Shown in pieces: positions 27,824-39,761 of a stretch of DNA of 64,000 nt. Origin of the DNA: Neoconidiobolus thromboides FSU 785 (taxonomy: Eukaryota > Entomophthoromycota > Entomophthoromycetes > Entomophthorales > Neoconidiobolaceae); NCBI GenBank assembly GCA_025603075.1, contig MU626283.1, forward strand, positions 96,795 to 160,794, read 5' to 3'. The notes beneath the pieces were generated by a model, which saw only the letters and a list, made by a program, of their open reading frames with translations, was not told where the DNA came from and made no database searches. How positions within the stretch are numbered: position 1 is the stretch's first letter; every line of letters begins with the position of its first letter. A program made the position numbers and the translations under genes.

Positions 27824-28369
27824 TTAAAGACCAAGTCCTACACCGGCTCCAAGGCCTAATCCTAATCCTTTCCTGCCCCCTAATCCTAATCCTACTCCAG
27901 CTCCCAATCCCAATCCTAAACCATTATTGCTAGACCCATAACCAGAACCCGATGGTCCAGATCCATGACTAGATGATCCTGAGCCATAGACAGCTGAACC
28001 AGAGCCTGAAGTTCCATAATTCGATGATGAACTTGATACATAGCTTGATGACGAGCTAGATCCATAGCCAGATGCATGTCCATTACCTCCTAAACCTAAA
28101 CCTAAACCTAAACCTAAACCTAGTCCAAGGCCTGAGTTTGATCCATGACCAGATGAGCCTGAACCTGAACCTGAGCCTGAGCCTGAACCATAGCCGGATG
28201 ATCCAGATCCAGATCCAGATCCAGATCCAGATGCATGTCCATTACCTCCTAAACCTAAGCCTAAGCCTAAGCCTACTCCTAATCCAAGACCTTCAGCTTC
28301 ACGTTTAACTAAAGTAGGAGCAGCAGTGATAAAAGAGAGGATAGTAAGACTAATGATAAATTTGTTCAT
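27824..28369 (-). CDS. Secreted Leu-Gly repeat protein, copy 1
   Basis: A 181-residue protein of unknown function, first of six related copies in the window. Residues 1-17 form a signal peptide (MNKFIISLTILSFITAA), followed at once by PTLVKREAEG. The KR-E-A string is a typical Kex2 cleavage site with Ste13-type dipeptide trimming, as in yeast alpha-factor precursors. The mature part alternates (GL)n blocks with Ser/Gly/Tyr/His blocks (GHASGSGSGS, SSGYGSGSG) and ends GLGLGLGAGVGLGL. There are no cysteines, membrane helix or GPI signal. It may form a surface or wall coat, or be a processed peptide. A TATAAATAC-type box lies at 28455-28463 (read on the minus strand), about 90 bp upstream of the ATG. 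The long plus-strand ORF inside is an artefact of the repeat. Confidence 0.8.
   Translation of the reverse strand: MNKFIISLTILSFITAAPTLVKREAEGLGLGVGLGLGLGLGGNGHASGSGSGSGSGSSGYGSGSGSGSGSGSSGHGSNSGLGLGLGLGLGLGLGGNGHASGYGSSSSSSYVSSSSSNYGTSGSGSAVYGSGSSSHGSGPSGSGYGSSNNGLGLGLGAGVGLGLGGRKGLGLGLGAGVGLGL
28085..28120 (-). repeat. CCTAAA hexamer run coding for Leu-Gly
   Basis: About six tandem copies of cctaaa (ttaggt on the coding strand) encode LGLGLGLG inside copy 1. It resembles telomere repeat but is in frame and part of the gene. Similar but shorter runs occur in the other copies. Confidence 0.8.
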
Positions 28370-28454
28370 TTTTGATTATATTATAGTATATTATTATATG
28401 ATATTAAATAAAAGTTATTATTTTTTTGATATCTATTTCAATAATTTTTTTTGA

Positions 28455-28463
28455 GTATTTATA
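28455..28463 (-). promoter_or_regulatory. Putative TATA box of Leu-Gly copy 1
   Basis: Read on the minus strand this is TATAAATAC followed by TC, about 86-94 bp before the ATG. The same box stands at the same distance in copy 4 (59173), and looser versions in copies 3 and 5. Confidence 0.5.
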
Positions 28464-28704
28464 CTACCGCTTTTCAATGTTTATTATAAAAATAGAACTA
28501 AATTAAATATTGCTTATAAAACCCCAGAGTTCGAATGTGAATTTGGAGTAATGAATATTGTTTTGCTTCCAGCCTTTTAGCTAAAGTTTAGTACACTAAC
28601 CTTTTATTTCTCATAGTTTAAAATTAGCCTTTTTTAGCTACCTATCGAAAAAATAGATTTCATGCAAAAAACTGCATAATTTCAGAAAACTACTCATTTT
28701 AGAA

Positions 28705-28810
28705 ATATGGGGATATATATTTTGTGTTTGAGAATTTTATTAATAATTTTTCTACTCAAATAGCGCTTAAGAAATGGAAAAAGTGATGAAATCAAAAAAA
28801 CATCACTATA
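28705..28810 (-). mobile_element. MITE-like element, reverse
   Basis: ATATGGGGATATATATTTTG start, then TTTTCTACTCAAATAGCGCT and ATGGAAAAAGTGATGAAATC, end AACATCACTATATA. Reverse orientation relative to the copy at 26752. Confidence 0.8.
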
Positions 28811-29782
28811 TAATATTTTTAATTTCTAAAACTTTGTTTTATATGAATTTTAAAATTTTGTTTTCATGTATTAGAAATTCCCTAATGTTTTTTCACTTTT
28901 TAATTCACTGCTTTTGTACTTAATCACTTTTAGTATATCTTTATTTAACCATTAGTAATGAACTAAAAACCCGGTAAAGTAAAACTTGATACTTTAGAAA
29001 ACTGGATATATTAGAAAAATATTAACAAGTCTTTAAGTAAGCTTAGTTATTAGATATTGAGTACTGAAAACAGATGAAAATAGTTTTTTCAAAATCATAC
29101 TGTTTCATGGAAAATGTCATATATAAGTAGCTTCAAAAATACGGATTAAAAATAAACTCCCTATTTTTATTACTTAGCTAACAGTACGCTTGTGATAAAA
29201 GTCCAAATGTACTTTTTTTAAAATGTTGAGAAGCTAAAATCAGAAAAGGCATCTGACTGGCGAGGGCAAAGTTCTTAATCTTTATTAATAGTAGTTATGG
29301 TCTATCTATTTACTCTGTATATTTGTAAGTATTTTTTTTATTTGAGATAAAGTCACTATTTACTTCTTCGTAATAGGTATATTTGAAAAAAATGAAAAGG
29401 TAAAGATTAGTAAAATACAAATAAAAATTAGGATTTTCTATTGAAAATACGACATAAAATATTTTTAAGGTTCAGAAAGACAGAAATGAAAAATGAATAT
29501 ATGACTAATGAATATTAAAAAACTAAAGAACTCTTAGATCCGTAAAAGCTAGATTCTAAGATAAAAAATGATGAAACAACCAAAAATAAAAACTTGATAA
29601 ACATTTTCATAGTTTTAGCAGCTTTCATATGGATAAACATATATTTTAGATCTCAATGTATAAAGATAATTGGTATATTTAAAAGCAGGAAATAATAAAT
29701 GATATAAAATATATTTTGTTTTATTTTAGTAAATTTGAGATACTTATTAATTGAAGATTAATGATGTTTTGAATAATAATAA

Positions 29783-29950
29783 TTAAAGGTCAAGTCCTAC
29801 ACCGGCCCCAAGGCCTAATCCAAGGCCTCCTTTTCCAAGACCAACACCAGCTCCTAAGCCTAAGCCTAAGTCAAGACCACCATGACCTGATCCTGAGCCA
29901 TAACCTGAAGATCCTGATCCTGATGATCCATAACCAGATGCATGTCCATT
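29783..29950 (-). CDS. Secreted Leu-Gly repeat protein, copy 2 (3' part, cut by assembly gap)
   Basis: On the minus strand, sequence from the gap edge to the stop encodes NGHASGYGSSGSG..., then SGHGGLDLGLGLGAGVGLGK and a C-terminus GLGLGLGAGVGLDL. This matches the ends of copies 1, 3 and 6. The N-terminal signal peptide and KR-E-A site should lie upstream, but 100 N start at 29951. The DNA beyond the gap (30051 on) shows no such start, so the rest of the gene is missing or the join is wrong. The closest relative in the window is copy 6 at 63718, which shares its 3' flank. Confidence 0.75.
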   Translation of the reverse strand, partial: NGHASGYGSSGSGSSGYGSGSGHGGLDLGLGLGAGVGLGKGGLGLGLGAGVGLDL

Positions 29951-30050
29951 NNNNNNNNNNNNNNNNNNNNNNNNNNNNNNNNNNNNNNNNNNNNNNNNNN
30001 NNNNNNNNNNNNNNNNNNNNNNNNNNNNNNNNNNNNNNNNNNNNNNNNNN
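29951..30050. other. Assembly gap (100 N)
   Basis: Exactly 100 N, probably a placeholder of arbitrary size. It interrupts Leu-Gly copy 2 inside its repeat region. Confidence 0.98.
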
Positions 30051-31473
30051 AAATCTGATACTCAGTGATTAAAGTCAATAACAGCTATTGCCTGGTTGAC
30101 TATACTGTAAGTTGAAAGGTCTTAGATTGTGTGACTAAGATAGACTTGAATCATGAAGAATAGCATGTAATAGGCTATAGACTATGTAAGACAAATAGAA
30201 TAGACAATACTATTGTAAAATCTACGTAAAATATTATTAAGAAAACTTAGTGGCTTTATTAAATGTACGAGATATCAAGAAATAATTCAGTTAAAAAGCC
30301 TCAAATTACTATATTCTAAAATCTCTTTACACTCCGACAAGTATGGATATCAAAAGGAGAGGATAATATTATTTGGGATAAAGTTAGAAATTCTCATAAC
30401 AAATCAAAATAAGAACATGGGATTGATTTTCTCCGAACTCGAGAACACAACAACTCAAGTGATTATTATGTTATAATCAACCATGGAGCTGACAAAGCGA
30501 TATTTCATATAATAATAATACTTATTGATTTTATTGTATAGGCTGAAGTTACTTAAAATAACGATGGCATTATTACTACATATACATATATCGGTATTAA
30601 AACAATAAGCCATAAAATCGTTGCTATTTAAATAGTTCCTAGTTTCTAGTATCATTTTTGTTGAAAGGATTTTTAAAATAATTTTCATTTATTTGAAATA
30701 TTTAATGGGGCCGTTTTTTTTCGATTTCATTACTTTTCCATTTTTTAAGCGCTACTTGAGTGGAAATATTGTTAGTAAAATTCTTAAATAAAAAATACAT
30801 CCCCTAATTCTTATTTTTCAAGCTAAAGAAAAAAGAATCATAACTTATAAAAAATTGAAGATAGTATCTATGTTAATAATTAAGCCTTTATAATTCATAA
30901 AGATCAGTCTTATTATCATTATAATATTTTTTGTTATCTCAATAATTTGCTAACAACTTAGCTTTTGTTAAAAAAAATGAAAATCTAATGAAAAAAAACC
31001 TTTGTATATTCTAAAAAACTCAGTTAATATATGAACAAATTGAAATGCTTTAGATAGCTTTTATAGCATTGTATAATTTAGTCTTTTCATATTAATTTTG
31101 TGAAAATAGTTTATATTATTTAAATATTGTTTAATTAAAACGCTTCTTTATTTTATTTTTTGTAAAAAATTAATAATTTTAAATTTGGATTTTAGGAACT
31201 CTTACTCATACACATAACAATAAAAGCTCAATAAAATCATAATATAAATATAAATTCAACTTTACTTCTATCTCTATCCCACCTACCACATATTACATTT
31301 ATATCTTACACATTTTATTTCTTCATTTCAAACTTCAAAAATAGCCAGCTCACAATTCCGAAATTTCAGCCACTAAAATTATTTAGATTGGGTTTAAAAA
31401 TCAAGTGATTTTTTAATGAAAAGAGCATTAACAAATTAATTTTTTTTTTTTTTTAATATTAATAAAAATAGTA
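30051..31473. other. Intergenic with one MITE copy
   Basis: About 1.4 kb after the gap. Contains a MITE-like copy at 30703-30806 and the promoter of PEX1, with a T-rich tract just before the start. The minus-strand ORF at 30455-30688 has no support. Confidence 0.5.
30703..30806 (+). mobile_element. MITE-like element, forward
   Basis: AATGGGGCCGTTTTTTTTCG start, core GATTTCATTACTTTTCC, GCGCTACTTGAGTGG, end AAAAATACATCCCCTAA. Terminal repeats are slightly altered. Confidence 0.8.
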
Positions 31474-34400
31474 ATGGTAGAAAAAAAATATAGTTTAAGA
31501 CTAGGTCAGTTAAAAAATGGCTCAATTCAAGTACCCAAAAGTATCTCTAATGCACTGGAAAATCATAAGGTAAATAGAGGGGTTTTAATAAGCTACCATA
31601 AACATTTATCATCTATTTACTGACTAAAATTCTCAATTTAGAATCAGAATGATTTAGTATTTGAGTTAAAATGGATTACTAGTCAAAACTTGGAAGAAAA
31701 AATATATGTTTCATGGAGTGGATTAAGTACAAAAACATTTGGAACGGAAGACGAATATATATTAATTGATACCAACTTTGCAGAATGTTGTAATTTAAGC
31801 TCAAATGATAAAGTTAAAATCAAAGTGATGGCTAAAGCAGTCAAAGCAGAATCTGTTGAAGTTATACCAAATTCAATTGAAGATTGGGAGGTTTTGGTAA
31901 TAGGTTTATTAAGATATTAGTAAGATTAAAAATCTTAATTTTTATTTAGCAATTGAACGCTGGCGTATTGGAGCTAGAATTTTTAAATCAATGTAGGGTG
32001 GTTAAAAAAGATCAAGTGATACCATTATGGGTAAGGGGTATTATTATTAAGGTTAAAGTAGGTAAGGAATTAAAAATAATAATAACTATGGCTTAAACTA
32101 ACACTATTTTATATTAGTAACTATTAAACCTGAGAAAGAGTTTATATCCTTATCTGAAAATAGTGAAATTTACGTTCAACCGTTACAAAAAAAAGAAGAT
32201 TTAAAAGAAGATATAAAGAAGAAAGATATTAAATTTCCAAATAAAATACTAAGAATTGTTACCGATAAACAATTTGATGATATTAAATTAAGAAATCAAC
32301 TTACAATTGTAGTCAACCCTAATTCAATACTAAATATTGAAGAAGGGTTAAAACAAAATATCCAATTTAATGAGTTCCCAAACTTAGGCAAAGTTGCTTT
32401 AATAAATAGAACAGATTTTTCTGAAGAAGATAGCAAAGTAAATCAAAAACAAAATAATACCAACAACCCTAATGTCACCGCCAATAATATCAATAGCAAC
32501 AAAAATAATAATCCAACTGCAACTAATGATACACATGCAAAAGTGAGTAGCTTGATGAAATTTACAAATAATAGCTTAATTGTAACAATTCAATGGGATT
32601 CAACATTGCCGAAAGGACATGTCATAGTATCCGATCAAATTGGATTGAATTTAAATGCCAATTTATTTTCAAGATTACTACTATCATTTGAATTGAATGA
32701 ACCTATTTTACCTAGACAATTAAAAATCAGAGCTATCTTTCCAGAATCTGGAAATAATAATGAGAATAAGTAAGTTTGTTATAATAATGTATTGTGTTTG
32801 TTGACTTTGTTTTTTAAAAATTAGAAAAAAAGTCGATTATTTACCTTCATTCATGAAATCAAATGTTACAGCTATAAATTCTAGCACCTGGATTACAACT
32901 TGTTTTTTAGGTAATTAATAATATAATAATTATATAATTGTATAATAGCATTACTTATGAAGAATGGTTAAAACTAAAGAATAATGAAGGTGAAAGTGAG
33001 CTTGTATTGACACATGGTATGATGATATCATTACCCAATAAAACGAATAATAAGATAAAGCATAATTTAATAATACAAATTGATCTTGGTATTTATGAAA
33101 TGACAGCCATTTATTTTAGCTATATGAAAGTGAAGAAATGGCTTGAATTAACGATAGTAGAAGATACAACAGCCTTATTTATACCAGCTAATTTATTTAA
33201 AAAAGAGCATTCATTAATGAAGGAATATAATAATTTACCTGATAAATTAGGGTCATTTGATAATATAATTAATGACTTGTTTGGATTAATTCGATGTTCT
33301 ATTTCGCCTTATTATCAACAATTAACTATGATTAATCATAAATCAATTGGTGTGTTAATTTGTGGATCAAAAGGAAGTGGAAAAACATCCTTATTGAAAA
33401 CAATTAAACATCAAATTGGAATCAACAAAAATACATTAATAAAATGTATTAATTTAGAATGTAGTACATTAATTAACGAAAGAGTCTCCAATGTTATTGA
33501 AAAGATAAAATTACAATTTTATGAAGCAGCATGGTATTCTCCAAGTGTATTATTTATGGATAATTTAGATACTTTAATACCAGCTGAAATGGAACATATG
33601 GATTCTTTTAGATATAAACAATTAGCAGAATGTTTAACGAATTTAATCTTACATTTTCGTAAAATTTATCCAAAAGTTACTACTATTGCTACAGCTCAAC
33701 AGTCTCAATCTATTCATCCATTATTATTACAATGTCATGTATTTACTAATACTATTCATATTAAACCACCTGGTAAATTAGAAAGACAAAAAGTAAGTTA
33801 TGTATTTATTTGTCTAATATTATTATAATGTTGTTTCATTTTATTTATTTGTTTAGATACTAGAAGCTATAATGAGTAGTAGTAATATTGATTCTGTTAA
33901 AAATAGTTTACCACAGATTGATTTAATGGCTATTGCTAGTTCAACTGAAGGCTACCTACCAGCAGATTTAGTCACTTTGACAGAAAGAGCAGTCCATCAT
34001 TCAGCTATTCGTCAGCTTACAGGTAAAATTGACAACCATGAAATAAATGAACCAATAATATCAAAAGAGCATGAAAATAAACAAATGAAATCTACTGTTC
34101 ATAACGAGGACAATAAAAAAGTCAATGGAATAGTAAAAACAGAGCAAGAAACTAACGAAAAGACAATACTATTAATCAATGATGACGATTTTAAAACAGC
34201 TCAAGAAGATTATATACCAGTATCTTTAAGAGGCGTGAAATTACAAAGTAGTACAGTGCGATGGACAGACATTGGGGGTTTAGAAGAAACGCGTAAAGTA
34301 TTAAGAGAGACCTTAGAATGGCCAATTAAATATCAAGCAATATTTACTAACTGTCCCTTACGTTTACGATCAGGATTATTACTGTATGGTTTTCCAGGAT

Positions 34401-35416
34401 GCGGTAAAACGATGTTAGCTAGTGCAATAGCTAAAGAATGTCATTTAAATTTCATTACTGTAAAAGGACCCGAGATATTAAATAAATACATTGGGGCGTC
34501 TGAACAATCAGTTCGAGATTTATTTCAACGAGCACAAGCAGCTAAACCATGCGTATTGTTCTTTGATGAATTTGAGGCTATAGCACCGCGAAGAGGTCAT
34601 GATTCCACAGGTGTAACGGACAGAGTAGTCAATCAATTATTAACGCAAATGGATGGAGCAGAAGGCCTAGATGGTGTTTATGTATTAGCAGCAACTTCAA
34701 GGCCCGATTTAATTGATCCAGCATTATTAAGACCCGGTAGATTAGATAAATCACTATTATGTCATTTACCAACAAAGTATGATCGTTGGATGATCCTTAA
34801 AGCCCATGCTAATAAATTTCATTTATCTGATGAATGTAATGAAAAATTGGAAATGGTAGCTGAAAAATGCGATAATTTTACAGGTGCCGATTTACAAGCT
34901 TTGTTGTATAGTTCACATTTAGAGGCAGTTCATGAGTCACTAGAAGGTAAAAACTACATGATGGGGAAAGAAGAGAATGGGAATAAAGAAGACAATGAAA
35001 GTGAGTTGTTTGTAGCTAAGATGGCTAAGGGGAGTAAAGAGAATACATTGACATTGGCTGAGATGGACAAGTTAAAAGGAAGAGTTAAAATCTTAATGAA
35101 AAAGAAAGGGAATGCGATAAATAATCATTCAAATGAAGAAGTAAATGGTAAAGTCAATGAGGATATAAATCAAGAAAAGAAAGGAAGTGGAGAAAAAATA
35201 ATAATTGAATGGAAACATTTATCTAAAGCAATGGGAGAAACAAATACATCATTACCATATAATGAAATTCTTAGGCTACAAGCAATGTAAGTTTACCTTT
35301 TAATTGATAATAATTTGAAAGATTTTTATTAATAATATACTTTTAGTTATGATGAGTTTCAATTCGGTAAAGGTGGGGATCCAGCGAAAATTGGAAAAAG
35401 AGCTACGCTTGGGTAG
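31474..35416 (+). CDS. PEX1: Peroxisome biogenesis AAA-ATPase Pex1
   Basis: Roughly nine exons give about 1,100 residues. Pex1 forms a hexamer with Pex6 at the peroxisomal membrane and pulls the ubiquitinated receptor Pex5 back to the cytosol. The N-terminal exons fit the Pex1 N domain (VSWSGLSTKTF, then SIEDWEVL near the DDWE motif). The weak first ATPase domain (exon 32938-33793) keeps a Walker A, GSKGSGKTSLL, and a Walker B-like VLFMDNLDTLIP. The second is strong: GLLLYGFPGCGKTMLASAIA, GPEILNKYIGASEQSVRDLF, LFFDEFEAIAPRRGHDSTGV, and LRPGRLDKSLLCHLP. The last exon (35347-35416) adds the typical IYDEF...GKRATLG end. Catalytic motifs are intact. The plus-strand TRAF7-like gene starts 272 bp downstream. 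Confidence 0.93.
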
Positions 35417-35688
35417 GAGATTGGAAAAGATGAAGTAGTTTTTTTGGCAGGAAATAAAAAAGTTTTATGTTTAGTTATGAAGTTTTGATGTTTTTGAGGT
35501 GAAATTTTGATTTTTAATGATTAGTAATAATTCTCTAAAATTCAAAATCTGATCGAGAATTAAGTTCGAAAATTTAAATTAAAAACTGGATAAATATTGT
35601 GAATTTTAAAGTATTGAATTTTATTCATTTTGAAATTATTGAAATTCAACTAAATATAAATATTATATTAAAAAAACAGAAAAGGAGA

Positions 35689-37703
35689 ATGGATTTTGAG
35701 CTCACAATAGAAGACTCAGATATTGAAACTTTAAAATTTGTCAATCAACCTTCGAATTCTCTATTATGTCCAGTGTAAGTTGATTTCACTTCAACTTAAT
35801 TCTAAGTTAAAATTAATAAAAATTTAATATTTATCAGTTGCCGAGATATATGTCATGAACCTTTAATAACCCATCGATGCCATCATTCTTATTGTGCAAA
35901 ATGTATTTATCAATCAATTAATATTGAACCATTTTGTCCATTATGTCGATGTCGATTAAAAAGTGAAGGTAAGTAATACTTAATCTTCATTCCAATTTTC
36001 AATTGAAATAAATTATTTAAAAAAACCATAAAAAACCAAAACTAATATTATTGTTTTTTCAGATTTACATCCCAACCTCGCACTTGCTTCTTTAATTAAT
36101 GAATTATTAGTTTATTGTAAAAATCAAATGTACGGATGTACTCAAAAAATACGTTTAGATGGTTATAAAGCACATATCAAAAGTTGTTTGTATACACCAA
36201 TAGAATGTCCAAATAAAATATATGGTTGTGAATTTCATGGTACATTAAAAGAAAAAGAAGAACATTTGAGAAATTGTGAAATACAAAAGATGCTTCCATT
36301 TATTAAAGTAATGGAAAATAGAATTAAAGGATTGGAAGAGAAAGTTTTGGTAAAGAGCTTTTGTATTTAGAGAATATGGATAAAAGTTTTAATAAATTGA
36401 TTTTTTAGGAGCAAAACAGAGAGTTGGAAAAAGTCAAATTGATACTGTCAAATAAAAACCAAAATGGAAGTGTTAATGGAGTGAGTAAAAAAATAGTCGA
36501 GATTAATAATGGAGCTTCAAGCTCCAAGCATAATATGATAGAAGATGAATTAATTGATCAGGTAATATAATAACAAATGAATAAATAAATCCACTATTTT
36601 ATTAATTTTATCTCAATACAAATAGCCTTTATTCCCTCACAATGATATTAAATTAGAACAAAATATAACTGGTCATACAAGTGGGGTAACCTCATTAGCC
36701 TATTCCAACGGTTTATTATTTTCAGGCTCTCATGACGGTAGTACTAAAATATATGATACTAATAATCAAAATCAAATTATTTGGGAATATAATACTCATT
36801 CTACATCCGTTTGGGGATTAACTGTATTTCAAGATGAAAAGCGATTTTTTACAGCTTCATCGGATAAATTAATTAAAGCTTGGGATTATAAAGAAGGGGA
36901 AAGAAGTTATAATCCAAGCAAAGTATTGGATCAACATCAGGGTAAGTTAATTAATCTAAATTAAATAAAATGTATATATAGGAGTCTATAATTATAAATG
37001 TATTGTTATTTTAATTTAAATTAGGCAAAGTTTATTCTTTATTATGTCGATTTGGAAAATTATTTTCAGGTTCAAGTGATAAAACAGTTAAAATTTGGGA
37101 TCCAAGAAGTTTAAATTTACAAGCTACGTTAATTGGACATCAAGACAATGTAAATTCAATTGTTGCTTTAAGAAATAATAAATTAGCTACAGGTTCAAGT
37201 GATAAAACTATCAAAGTAAGCTATATTTATTAATGTAATAATATATCAATTATATAATAATATATTAATTAGATTTGGGACATTTCCACTTCAACATGTG
37301 TTGATACTATTATTAGTAACGATAATGAAATATTAGATGTAACAATAAGTGATGATCAGGAATTATTGTTTGCTTCAACCTACGATGCTTCTATCTTAGT
37401 CTATTCTATGAGTGATAAAAAATTAATAACAACATTGAAGGGACATGACTGGGAAGTTTGGCAGGTAGTTTATTGTAAAGGAAAATTATTTTCTGGTTCT
37501 TTTGATCATACTATCAAAAGATGGGAACCTAGGATGAATCGATGTGATATGACGCTATATGGTCATAAAGGATTTGTACATTCCCTAGTTGTCGGAGATG
37601 ACAAGTTATTTTCAGGCTGTGCCGATAGGACAATTAAGGTAAGAGTTTTTAGAAGATATTATAAAAAATAGTAACCTAAATGTTTATTTAGGTTTGGAAA
37701 TAA
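35689..37703 (+). CDS. TRAF7-like RING / TRAF zinc finger / WD40 protein
   Basis: About eight exons give roughly 520 residues with the domain order of animal TRAF7. A C3HC4 RING spans the first two exons (LLCPVCRDICHEPL, HRCHHSYCAKCI, PFCPLCRCRLK). A TRAF-type zinc-finger region follows (YCKNQMYGCTQKI, HIKSCLYTPIECP, YGCEFHG, HLRNCE), then a short coiled coil (MENRIKGLEEKVL, EQNRELEKVKLIL). About seven WD40 repeats end the chain; examples are LFSGSHDGSTKIYD, LFSGSSDKTVKIWDPR and LFSGCADRTIKVW. This points to an E3 ubiquitin ligase that binds substrates through the propeller. The start is the first ATG of an exon beginning 35689. It is convergent with CYC1. The biological role in fungi is not known to me. 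Confidence 0.88.
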
Positions 37704-37887
37704 GCCAAAATAGTATTTCCTTTTGAAACATAAAAACTATTTTTTTTCAATTATTTTTTTAAATAATAATGATATAGCAATTAACTTTTTTATTTATGCT
37801 TTCTTGATTTTAATAAAGAAACAGAATTTAAAATCAGATTAAATTCAATAGCTTTTCTAACTCTAATCTTTAGTTTATTATAATTAT

Positions 37888-38354
37888 TCACTCTTCACTA
37901 ACTTTTTTAATAAACTCAATAATATCTTTCCTATCCACTTCTTTTCTAACACCTGTGAATATCATTTTAGTACCTGGTATATATTTGACTGGATTTTTCA
38001 AGTATTCATTTAAATTCTCTTCATCCCATAATATACTTGCATCTTTGTTTGCTTTTGTATATAAATAACCTTTGGTTGTACCGCTTTTTCTTCCAATGAC
38101 ACCATATAAATTAGGTCCTGCTTTGTGACCGGAGTTCTACAAAAAAATGAAGTTAAAGATAAAACAAGATTCTATAAAGTTGTTTTTTATCTACTTTGAT
38201 TATACTATGACATTGACTACATAATTTTTTAAATAATTTGGAACCTTGGACAGCGTTTCCTACCGATTTATCAGCTGAAAGGAGAAGAAATAACTAGTGA
38301 GATTTCTTTTTGTTATTTTGAGGTTGATAAGATTAGAAGTTTACCTTCTGTCAT
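37888..38354 (-). CDS. CYC1: Cytochrome c
   Basis: Three exons (38345-38354, 38195-38274, 37888-38136) join in phase to give 112 residues, the usual size. Cytochrome c carries electrons from complex III to complex IV in the mitochondrial intermembrane space. The haem motif is CSQCHSI near residue 21-27, with KLFKKL before it; [16 protein letters not shown] follows. The distal Met ligand lies in [12 protein letters not shown], and the C-terminal helix ends [12 protein letters not shown]. The first exon is only 10 bases (ATGACAGAAG), easy to miss in gene prediction. Translation stops at TGA. The gene is divergent from the SIW14-like phosphatase with 190 bp between starts, and that spacer holds a CCAAT box and a TATA-like run. 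Its presence shows an aerobic organism. Confidence 0.96.
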
Positions 38355-38384
38355 TACAATTATTAATTTTACTGAAATTCAAGA

Positions 38385-38456
38385 TATATATAATACCAAA
38401 TCTTTTTGATTAGAATGGAATTTTGAACTTTAATTTTGAACTTGGAATCTCATTGG
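38385..38456 (-). promoter_or_regulatory. CYC1 promoter elements: CCAAT box and TATA-like run
   Basis: Read on the minus strand, an AGCCAATGAG box lies at about 38449-38458, roughly 100 bp upstream of the CYC1 ATG. A TATATATA run sits at 38385-38392. CCAAT boxes bound by the HAP complex control respiratory genes including cytochrome c in many fungi; the link here is inferred. Confidence 0.45.
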
Positions 38457-38544
38457 CTTTTCAAAATCAGAATTTTGTAAGCGAATGAGTTCTTCAATGA
38501 TTAGTGACTATTTTTTATTTTTTAAATAACCTTAATTCACTAAA

Positions 38545-39400
<856 letters not shown>

Positions 39401-39655
39401 ATAAAAAGGAAGGGTGAAAGGAAAAGTGGAACGAATAGTAATAAATTATTATAAGCTAAAGCTATTGAGAAAGGGATAAATAGCACTTTCTCATGAATGA
39501 TTAATAAAAAAGAGTGTTAAGCTGATAAACAAACAAAACTATTTTATAGAATGTTATAGTTTTAATAATCATTGTTAATGTGTTTTAAAAATGGTATTAG
39601 TTATAAAATAATAATAGCTTAAATCAAATTTTGACAGTTCCTTTATGTTTTAATT

Positions 39656-39761
39656 ATGGGGATGTATTTTTATATTTAAGAATTTTACTAGCAATTTTTC
39701 CACTCAAATAGTGCTTAAAAGAGGGAAAAAGTAATGAAGCCAAAAAAAAACATTCCCTCAT
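39656..39761 (-). mobile_element. MITE-like element, reverse
   Basis: TATGGGGATGTATTTTTATA start, TTTTTCCACTCAAATAGTGC, AAAAAGTAATGAAGCC, end AACATTCCCTCATG. Confidence 0.8.

Larger units (their letters stand above)
28370..29782. other. Intergenic with one MITE copy
   Basis: About 1.4 kb between Leu-Gly copies 1 and 2. It contains the MITE-like element at 28705-28810 and the 3' flank shared between copies 2 and 6. Confidence 0.5.

Noticed and set aside
28085-28120. Interstitial telomere or chromosome end
   Set aside because: The hexamers are in frame within a gene and occur in all family copies; gene sequence continues on both sides.
28072-28308. Plus-strand ORF rich in LNLNLN opposite Leu-Gly copy 1
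   Set aside because: Frame shadow of the CCTAAA repeat.
30455-30688. 77-codon minus-strand ORF
   Set aside because: No recognisable features, next to a MITE, low-complexity composition.
37888-38354. Anaerobic gut fungus as source
   Set aside because: AT content and Asn runs would fit, but an intact cytochrome c gene, a peroxisomal PEX1 and a mitoribosomal protein point to an aerobic organism.
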